Shown here in pieces: positions 55,336 through 64,000 of a stretch of DNA of 64,000 bases. Under the pieces are notes generated by a model. The model was not told the origin of the DNA and ran no database searches. It was given only the letters and a program-made list of their open reading frames with translations. The stretch is from the NCBI GenBank assembly GCA_934045075.1, contig OW203732.1, positions 10,282,701-10,346,700 on the forward strand, given 5' to 3'. The first letter of the stretch is position 1; each line of letters begins with the position of its first letter. The stretch is from Yponomeuta sedellus. Its lineage: Eukaryota; Arthropoda; Insecta; Lepidoptera; Yponomeutidae. Position numbers and translations under genes: made by a program.

Positions 55336-56282
55336 TTTCCTTTTCGTTTCGCTCGCCGCGGATAAGTGTGCGTTCACCTTAAGTCACTCGCCAATAAAAT
55401 TGTGCATGTTGTACGTAGAGTAATTTATAATGTAGAGCCATGCCTTTGAAGCAAGAAAGTTGATTTTCAATATTAAGTCGATGCACGGCCTTGTTATGTG
55501 CCAACAAAAGACGGCAGCCGCACCTGAGACAAGCGGTTGTGGTCCAATTTGGAAAATAAAGTAAAGCCTTAGGAAATATTGTTGGGAGGTCATTTTAATG
55601 TTTCACGGTTAGCCCAGCTTTCTTTGCAGTCTTGTGTTACAAAACCTAAGTAAAGCGCGCGTGTTTTTATGGACGTTTAAAAGATGTAACTTCCTATGAA
55701 AATTAAGCACGACACATGAGGTCTATTTATTTCTGTTTCATGTAAAACAGACTAGTAAGTTTACCGTCTCGGATGGGGAAAGTTGCGTGTGTATTCAGTT
55801 ACACTATTTTATTAGACCACGGTTTGTTTATTATTGTGTTACGAACATTCTAATGTCGGTTTTATTGCTTTCTTAGCATAACAACTTTAACGTTTTTATC
55901 AAAGAGTTGTTAGTTGGCGATTCGTGTGTTTTCATGACATTAATTTTCTCTGAACAACGTATTCATCAGCTCTATAGTATAAAGTAGGTCTTAGTAAGTA
56001 ATAAAGGAAAAAATGAATTAGTTATCTTAATGACGACAACACATTTTAGTCCTTAAATATAGTTTATTATCTCTGTGCATCTGATCACTCACGAAGTTTA
56101 ATGATTTTATTACATGTAAAACAAAATACACTAAAACAATCCAGGAAGTAAGGCAATTGTTACTTACTTTATCTTAACACGAATGTCGAACAAGCTGTTA
56201 TAACGCAAAACCAGAAAAATAAATCAATATAACTGAAAACAGAAATGAGGATAACAGTTCAAAGTATCTAAAAGCTAGTTAG
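55336..56282. other. Unassigned DNA
   Basis: No feature recognised. Confidence 0.45.
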
Positions 56283-57173
56283 AATATTTTCGGGGCTTAA
56301 TCGCGTAGTAATTTATTGCTATTTTACCTCGATGTTTCGACGACGTTACAGTCATCGTGGTCACGAGAAGACTGATGGCTGGCACCCGTTCGCATCTTCG
56401 GCTGATGAGGTTTCAGACTACCCTCAATCAGCTATCACGAAGCACTATTAGGGTTGCGACACACTACACTGACAATGTCGGACGATAAGCCATGCGACTT
56501 TTTTCCACTCAAACACATCTTGATGACCGGATCCCACGTTTGCGACAGTTTGAAACCACATTCCCGATTAAATTTTTTGTGTTTCTTAATTTCAACCGCT
56601 TCACGCACAATTCGGCTATAATAAACAAAGTGTGTACAAAGTCGATTGCAGTTGCGGTTGTTCTTATATCGGACAAACTAAGCGAACCATTGCTGAAAGA
56701 GTCAAGGAACATATCGCAGCTGTCAAAAACCGCCAGGTGGAAAAGTCAGTGATAGCGGAACATCTTCTTGAATCAGGATCAAACCACTGGATAGAATTGC
56801 ACAAAACATCGGTGCTTTCCAACGATCGCCATTATTATAGCCGAATTGTGCGTAAAGCGGTTGAAATTAAGAAACACAAAAATTTTAATTGGGAATGTGG
56901 TTTCAAACTGTCGCAAACGTGGGATCCGGTCATCAAGATGTGTTCGAGTGGAAAAATGTCGCATGGCTTATCGTCCGACATTGTCAGTGTAGTGTGTCGC
57001 AACCCTAATAGTGCTTCGTTATAGCTGATTGAGGGTAGTCTGAAACCTCATCAGCCGAAGATGCGAACGGGTGCCAGCCATCAGTCTTCTCGTGACCACG
57101 ATGACTGTAACGTCGTCGAAACGTCGAGGTAAAATAGCAATAAATTACTACGCGATTAAGCCCCGAAAATATT
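56283..57173 (+). mobile_element. Penelope-like element, truncated with inverted 3' copy
   Basis: Right part 56625-57173 carries the GIY-YIG endonuclease end of the pol gene and a 3' untranslated region (GATGACTGTAACGTCGTCG, AAACGTCGAGGTAAAATAGC). Left part 56283-56624 is a reverse-complement copy of the last 342 bp (56832-57173), differing at only about seven positions by eye. Inverted 3' pieces joined to the front of a truncated copy are a known habit of Penelope-like elements. High identity means a recent insertion. Confidence 0.8.
56625..57024 (+). pseudogene. Penelope-like GIY-YIG endonuclease (C-terminal part of pol)
   Basis: In intact Penelope-like elements this domain nicks DNA for target-primed reverse transcription. 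The open frame reads SVYKVDCSCGCSYIGQTKRT, then IAERVKEH, AEHLLESG and RKAVEIKKHKNFNWECGFKL with SQTWDPV. The GIY half is SVY, the YIG half is intact (residues 12-14 of the frame counted from the GTG at 56632), with T16, R23 and E26 in the usual places, a later AEH and the VEI-KH...LS-TW block typical of Penelope polymerases. There is no ATG: the frame begins at the inversion junction 56624/56625, so the reverse transcriptase part is absent. The stop at 57022-57024 is the natural end. The domain itself has no stops or shifts. Confidence 0.8.
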
Positions 57174-57306
57174 CAAACTATGTGTACAAGTCGCGAAAGT
57201 TTTAAATATGTTATCTAAAAGCTGTCTATCATAAATGTCGTTTTGTTCGATTGGCTTGCGAACTAATAAACTGGACGCGTCTGTGTTGACGTTACGGCGA
57301 AAATTA
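57174..57306. other. Spacer
   Basis: No feature recognised. Confidence 0.4.
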
Positions 57307-57447
57307 CTGACCTGAATAGCATAAGTATAGTCGACAGCAGGCCAACCTTTACATTTCTGTTACAAAGTTGCCCTTAACATAACTAATTAGAGCACACAAA
57401 TGTAAAGATTTATGTGCTGTCGACTGTACCTAAATTATGAAGGTCAG
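57307..57447. mobile_element. Palindromic MITE-like element
   Basis: Arms 57307-57357 and 57398-57447: CTGACCTGAATAGCATAAGT, AGTCGACAGCA, CTTTACATTT against their complements AAATGTAAAG, TGCTGTCGACT, TTATGAAGGTCAG. No target duplication recognised. Confidence 0.6.
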
Positions 57448-60204
57448 TCAAGCAAACGCAATGAATTAGTTAACGTTGAATGTGTAATTTTCATCGTTGG
57501 GAACGTTACTAATTTTATTAACCCCAAAAAAGATTTTTCTTTCATCATACAGATAAAGTTTTTTTTTCTCCAGTAGGCGAAGCTTTTAGTTGGGGCACTA
57601 TCTTATAACACCATGTTCCACTATTCCAAGCACTAATTTAATCTAGCAACTATTGCCACCACCGCCCGACCTTCCAGTCCCTCTGCACAAAGAGGTCAAC
57701 GAAGTTTCATGCTCTCTTGATATCTTCGAGATGATGATGAGGAAATACTTCGTCTTACTTATTGGCAAACAATTCTACTAATAACTGAGAAGTAGCAGAA
57801 CTTGCGACGACAAAACTATTTCCTAACGTCATCTTATTACAAGGGGAATACAAATTGTCCTTACGCAAAGTTCCATCCAATTTAGCAATTCTTTCGTGCC
57901 GGTTCGGTACATTACATGACGGTAATGTGAAAAACATATCTAAAAACGCAAATTGTACATCTTTTTTTCAGTTAACAAATCCGCCTTGACGAGGGTCTAC
58001 TGTGTTTTTTTCGGCAAAGTAAAAATAAGAAAAGATATAACAGCAAATCCTGCAAGATCACGTTCTGGATTTCGATTCCGTATATCGTCCCCATCTACGT
58101 TATCCGTCCGAATTTGTGTTCTAAATATACGCATATTTCGAAATAATATTTTGTTGCAGGTATATGTTTCGGTATAGCTATTATAAAATGAGAGAAAATC
58201 CCTGAAACGCAAATTTCAGAAACTGATGTATTTTCTTAACTGCGCCATTCCTTTGTATTCACTTGAACCTAGGTACCTACCTACAGCAGACATTTCACCC
58301 GTTTCCAAGCACTCAAGCTTCCAAGATAGAATTAGTCGCAAAATTCAAATTCTGTGAAATCGACAATTATCATGACGCATTCTTAAAAACGAATCTGTAA
58401 ATACATGAAGTTCTTGTAACACACGTTGCACAGAAACGTACAAATGACAATTTCCGGAAAAAGCCGACATAAAATGCGTGAAATGAGGCAGTAAAACTCA
58501 TCTGTGGAGCCCAGTCCCTAATTATATAGTTAGCCGACTTTGCGACGTTTAGATGACCGCAAGTATTTTTGCGGTTACATTTTTCTTCTCTTTTATTTAA
58601 TTTTTGGCTCCCGCAAACTCTGTACAGTCGCCTTAGAAAACGAGAACATTATTAGGTATTAAAACATAATTCAAACAGCTAACCTAGTGGCACGTCCGTT
58701 TACGGGCAACATCCTTTGCTGCAAGCTCAGAATAATTAACTTACCCTGCTGTAAAGGTACGGTTGGTACTGAAAGATATAAGACACCAGTTGTAGGTCCC
58801 ACTTTTCGGGAAGAGGGTGACTTGTCAAAATACACGTAAACCCAAATTAGACGCTTTTTCGTTTACAAATCTCCCTTGACAAGGGTCACCTCCCAACAAT
58901 GCAATAAACATTTCAAGGTATCTTATTTTCAGCTACCATTCCCTCCTTATAAACGTCATGGTTACCAAACCTGATGTTATTCCCAATCTACCTTAAGATC
59001 TACAGATCTAGGGCACAGATATGTTTGAGTAACAAACCAGTATATCTTGATTGAGAACCTAGACCCGTGAACTAAATGTGAGTTTGAAATCGCTCACGTT
59101 GTGTAAGCAAATTTACAATGTGGTGGCGCAATTAATTTTCTTCTAATAAAGATTAGTTCCCTTAGTAATTAAAAGGTAATGTTTGGTCTAGGTTATTCTG
59201 GATTTTCGAGTCATAGTACCTTTGATAAAAGGTTAGATTAAAAGCCCTTTGGCCGGCTGAATGCACAGCATTTCCCAGGCATCTCCAAAAACTCGTCGTT
59301 AAGTTCGGCGAGGGGCGATAAGAAGTCGCAAGTGGCCCGCGTCGCTGCCACCCGCGATAAACTCCGAATATCCATCATACTTAATTACCTTACTCCTTTA
59401 ACAGTTCAGACGGGCACCCCAGTCCCGAGAAGAATTAACGTTCACTTGTCATAACGCTGTTTCAGCATTTCATAAAAACGGACTTCGGAAAATCACGTCT
59501 TAACTTTTACTTGAACTGCAACTTTAACGAAGAGTTAATTTCAGGAGGAGTAATTTTATAAGTAATTCATTCCGTGAATTCATTAGGGAAGACGAAATGT
59601 ATTAAGATTCCGTGGAGCAGCTTTTAAGGGCATGTGTACGGCGTAAACGTTTTATGAGAGTATTAGCGGATTCCTTAATCACGTTGGGATTAGGTATTCG
59701 GCACAGGTAGGTAATCCGAGGCGGGACCGCTGAGCGCAAGATGGATGACGCTTCACGCGACAGCCCGACGTAACTTATCGACTGTCGCTCGGCGGATCTG
59801 CCACCGCACCCGCCGCGCACGCCGCGCCCCGGCCCGTCCACCGGGACACTGCATTCTCAACGAGTTTTCAGCATCGTTTACAGCGAGAAATATAGCTCTA
59901 CGAAATAAAGGTACCTATGTGAATTACTTTTTGTACATATCAGCACCAGAGAACTTAAACATTTGATCTTAGTCGATATCTCATAAAATCTTAAGCTCGC
60001 GCGTGAGACAGTCTCAATACTCGTATCACGTGACTCAATTCATTATCCATAAGTTAATGGTTGTTTGTAGTTTGTCAAAACCTATCCTGATTCATATCGA
60101 CAGGTACCTAAGTACATGCGAAACTGTAGGATACTGTTGGCAGTATACACAGATATTAGGATAATCTTGTGTCCTAATATTTTCTTGTTGTGCATAACAG
60201 TATT
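57448..60204. other. Unassigned DNA
   Basis: AACAAATCCGCCTTGACGAGGGTC at 57976 and ACAAATCTCCCTTGACAAGGGTC at 58864 are related words about 890 bp apart. 59745-59850 is GC-rich. Overlapping opposite-strand ORFs there reflect composition. No gene recognised. Confidence 0.4.
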
Positions 60205-60400
60205 CTCTATCTCTTCTACGTAAACGCGTAAGACCGAGGTCGTAGGTTCGATTGCCCCTGGGGGCCGTCGTACATTTGTACAAGTGGCTCAACTGTACTG
60301 AGACTGCGTGTACCTATTTTCATGTTTGTGACATCCTTGTCTGGTTACTTTAGTACAGGGTATCTTAGGTTGGAACCAAGTGAAGTGATTGTCTTGTGTG
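60205..60400 (+). mobile_element. tRNA-derived SINE, family C
   Basis: GAGGTCGTAGGTTCGATTGCC holds the box B, followed by GTCGTACATTTGTACAAGTG and TGACATCCTTGTCTGG. The A-box end is degraded. Related to 50793-50945. Confidence 0.6.
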
Positions 60401-60952
60401 GAAGTTATTTTAAGTTGATATAGACATTGGCGAAGATAAGGGGGAGCCTGGTGGGTCGTGGCCACCCTGGAATATTTTAGTGCTCAGCTCGGGATATTGG
60501 GCTAAATCCATTAGGATTCGTTGTGGCAGGCCATCACTTTTCAGTGCCACGCTCCCTCAAAAATAACCATAGGTACACCAACGAGTTTAAGGGATACACC
60601 GGTTCCGTTATTGTATGAAAGACCCAATATCTCCCTGGTGGGTGCGCCAAAGTTGACCGAATATTCCTACCTCGATTATTGTAACTCCGAAAATTTTATT
60701 ACTACAATTATTCATCCTAACAATCACTATTAATAACTACTCTGTTCCGAATCTTATTAATTCCGAATCATCCAACTTCATAATGTCGGTAACAATAAAC
60801 ATCTATTGTACTACTATTTGTTTTCCGATATTTTCTCAAAATAACTGTTTTTTTACACTATTATTCGAAATCATATATTTGTTAGTAAAATTGTTTTTAT
60901 TCTAAAATTTTACATTATATAGGTACCTACATTCATTTTGTGAACTTATTAA
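60401..60952. other. Unassigned DNA
   Basis: No feature recognised. Confidence 0.4.
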
Positions 60953-61385
60953 TTAGGTCAATGCCGCCACCGAGATCGACATCAGGGCAGTAGGTAGGTT
61001 AGGTTAGGTTAGAACATGTAAAAACAACAAAAAAATACTGGTTTCAGAACGAAACCTTCCTACCTATAAGTCAGAATAGGATACTATTAGGTCAATGACG
61101 CTACGGAAATTAACATCTGGGCAGTAGATAGGTTAGGTTAGGTTAGAACATGTAAAACAACAAAAAACACTATTTTGGAATTAAATATACCAACCAAAAG
61201 TCAAATTATGGTACTGTTAGGTCAGTGTTCCTACCGAAATCAACATCTGGGCAGTAGGTAGGTTAGGTTAGAACATGTAAAAACTACAAAAAAACACTAC
61301 TTTGGAACTAAACATACCAACCAAAAGTCAAATTATGGTACTTTTTGGTCAGTGTTGCTAGCGAAATAGATATCTGGGCAAAACA
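60953..61385. repeat. 130-bp tandem repeat with TTAGG units
   Basis: Units start at 60953, 61087, 61217 and 61344 with TTAGGTCAATG(C/A)CGC or variants, each then has CATC(T)GGGCAGTAGGTA, (GGTTA)2-3, GAACATGTAAAAAC, ACAAAAAAACACTA and ACCAAAAGTCAAATTATGG. The last unit is cut off near 61385. The first two carry TTAGGTTAGGTTAG, three near-perfect insect telomere units. Confidence 0.85.
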
Positions 61386-64000
61386 ACTGAACAAAGATAT
61401 CAAAGTCTGTAAATACATACCATACATACAAATAAGAATTATAACTTATCGATAATATGAGTAACAATATTATGAAAAACATATTTATGAATGACAACAT
61501 TATGGTAAAAAACACTTAGGAGTTTAGATTAGTTTATTGGAATATTAGTAATAAAAAAAAATCGGAAACCAGAGTGTTATGATCTTTGTCGGTAGTACTA
61601 GAAATTGTATGAACGAAAAAATTAGGAACCAAAATTTTCGGAAGAGTGATCATTCGGAGTACAAATCGTTAGTAAGACCATTTTCGGAAGTTAGACTTTA
61701 GTTGAGCCAATATGGACCCCTCCCTGGTTCTTACATACAAATATGGAACAGGGTTCATGCCTTAGTGGTATGCATAAAATCACGATGTTATTCGGCTACC
61801 AGAGGCGCAAAGTTTGAGTTGCAACTGTAACCGGATTCACTAACGAGGCGGCACGGGTGAAGGCACACTCGCTGCACCCTCGCGCCTCGCCCGGCTTCAT
61901 TCTGACACTCTTTCAACACTTTTATACGATTTTCACAGAGCAATAAACGGTTCGCTCCACACAACCCGGGAGAGTCTAATCATAGTGAAAGAATCGCTTG
62001 ATTGATTGTGGCCCGCTGCGAATGCTGACTATCTATAGATATGCAATGTACAGGTCTATCTACCTATATGGGACCGGCAAGGGCCGGAGACGTGTCCCGA
62101 ATACTCAGAATAGGGCGTCTCCGCAGTCCTCAGTTATCGATACGACACGAGAAGTGTTATCTAACATAAGTTAGATATGTTTATTTAGCTACGACCGACG
62201 AAGTAATTCGGGTGGCTCTGTGCGATGGACCGCCCGATGTATCACATTTAGCGCTGTCCCGGACCGAATCTCTGCCATTGTTGTGTAACTTTGTCGTAGT
62301 ACGATCACCTATCCGAATGAGTTATTAGACTAAGATCGATTTTTCACATTAGGTATGTAAGCATTTTTGGCATTGGCTAGATGTGTAAATATCTACCCTA
62401 TCTGAATTTAACCAATTGTACCGATTTATGGGACGGACGTTATTATCAACTTGTCGAAGCCTCAAAACTTGTTGCGTTTGAGCTTGAACCGTCAATGGAA
62501 GAAAATTATTGGCGAGTTTTAAAAGATTTATTAGGTCTGCGGTACGCTCTCACATAACAGATATAAAACTCAACCAACGGATCAAACGTCGAAGTAGAAT
62601 GACGCGGTGCCACCCGCACGCAACTCACGCTCCGAACGCGAACGCTATAACCCGGTTAAATATTTGTTGAATCCTATTGGAGTGTTATCAGGCCCACACA
62701 GCGGTCGCTGTTAGGACTTAACGAATTATCAAGCCCGCTGTCACTGGCGCTATAGAAGCCAATTGTGAATAATGGAGCGGTGAATTATTAATCATGTAGC
62801 TATCGTGGCCGGCACGGGATCGCCGGGCCCGTGGCGCGCTCGCGCCGCAGCCGCGCCTCTCCGTGCCATTATACAAAGCACTGTAGGATTTACAACCATT
62901 GTTTTAAATAGGATTGCGGATTGTAATTTGCATTCACAATAAAGTCTGTTATGAAATAGAAATGGGCAAAGACTCATTTCGCCGCAACTGAAATTAACCG
63001 GTTTAGAATTTTAGATGTAAGGGTAGAGTTATACAGTAAGGTAGAGGTCAGTCAGCCTTCCGCTCTCCCCGCAAAGGCTACACGGGTTTAAATCTTTTAT
63101 GTGCTAATATCATCTGTATCCCGAGAGAGCAAGTGAGAGCAGTTAGCTATAGCACTTACCAACTGTACACATATACAGACACCAAGGATCTCAGTGCGAA
63201 ATTGCCTCAAACAAAATTTAAGTTGCCTGCGTAACACAGCTACTCGTCTAAGTTAACTACACGAGTTGAGTGGTGAATGTTTCATCTATGCTTATAGTTT
63301 AGTGGACTCTTGGTATTATACTCTCATGGAAGTTATGATTGGCAATAAAGGGTTGCTCTGCCACTTTCAAGTTTAACGGCCTGCTATTGTTGATACAATA
63401 CTAGAGTGGAAGACACAGGTAAAGTTAAATTATGTACACACCGTTCTTGCGATAAACTTGTTTTAACATACAATGTGTTTTCGAGCAGGTACAATAACCT
63501 ATAGTAGCACGGGTGTCTTTGTACGATGAAACACAGATAGGCGAACGCTACACGTCAATATATATTGTGATAATTATCACGATATTTAATCAAGTATCTT
63601 GAGCCGGATCACAGCACACCCTACACCAAAGATACGGATCGCGTCAGTATTGAAGCGTTTTTACATGAAGCAGACGTGATGGACCCTAGACAGAGCAAAA
63701 TAAGAGCTTGTGTGGTGATGATTATATCCCAATCAATAAAAAAAACGCGTAAAAAGAAAGCGTTGAATGAAAAATTGGCTACAAAAGAGAGCAATGTTTA
63801 CACATTTTTATTTATTGGACCAAATTTGCCTTCACAATGAAATGGACGGGATGGATGAACTTATGGAAGGGATTCTAAGTTCAGTTTAAGCTCTTTTAAG
63901 ACAATATTGTCGCCTGTCAATGATTCAGAAGCAGAATCGGTGTCATAAACGTCCTCTATTGCTGCCGTCTCGCTGCGTACTGACGCGATAAATATTGACG
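61386..64000. other. Unassigned DNA
   Basis: 62810-62870 is GC-rich (GGGCCCGTGGCGCGCTCGCG) next to AT-rich stretches with ATTA cores (GAATTATTAATCATG), which has the look of a regulatory module but cannot be proven. GTGATAATTATCAC near 63567 is a 14-bp palindrome. No gene recognised. Confidence 0.35.

Overview
The window looks like a gene-poor, AT-rich stretch of an insect nuclear genome, most likely a moth or butterfly (Lepidoptera). The assignment is inference. It rests on the many tRNA-derived SINEs whose bodies carry the GGAAAACATCGT...GAGGAAACC type motif, LINE tails ending in short tetra- or pentanucleotide repeats after TGCAATAAAG, a Penelope-like element, a Helitron 5' end and many foldback/MITE repeats. 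No host protein-coding exon could be recognised. All coding sequence that can be named belongs to transposable elements.

Layout. 1-4.6 kb: a 48-bp minisatellite, then mostly unassigned DNA with a GC-rich patch at 2.5-2.7 kb. 4.6-9.7 kb: three successive large inverted repeats, two of them made of SINE/LINE-tail material, and a LINE pol remnant that itself carries a short LINE insertion. 9.7-17 kb: mainly unassigned DNA with scattered relics. 17.1-21.5 kb: a nearly complete minus-strand non-LTR retrotransposon. It has ORF1 with a PHD finger, a coiled coil and an L1-ORF1p-like C-terminus, and ORF2 with APE endonuclease and reverse transcriptase, broken by one frameshift in RT motif A. 22.3-25.2 kb: a 2.94-kb foldback DNA transposon with perfect 8-bp target duplications and ten GC-rich octamers. 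25.3-33.3 kb: a PIF/Harbinger-type MITE, a 1.06-kb non-autonomous hAT element, two decayed LINE RT tails and a Helitron end. 34.6-39.5 kb: three separate tandem-repeat arrays around a strong TATA promoter followed by well-formed splice signals, a candidate spliced non-coding transcript. 40-53 kb: LINE relics, a long palindrome, an odd dispersed GTAAC/CATAAC repeat, SINEs, and a truncated tyrosine-recombinase (Crypton-like) element with nested palindromes. 53-64 kb: SINEs, a promoter/first-exon candidate, a recent Penelope-like insertion with a GIY-YIG endonuclease and 342-bp inverted arms, a palindromic MITE, and a 130-bp tandem array containing TTAGG units.

The elements illustrate several mobilisation routes side by side. 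Target-primed retrotransposition is seen in the LINE, its truncated copies and the SINEs that share LINE-like tails. Penelope-type retrotransposition is seen at 56.3-57.2 kb. Cut-and-paste transposition is seen in the hAT, Harbinger and unassigned foldback elements. The tyrosine-recombinase and Helitron pieces represent the remaining classes. The most unusual items are the 22.3-25.2 kb foldback element, the Crypton-like element at 51.0-51.85 kb, and the possible TATA-driven spliced transcript at 36.6-38 kb.
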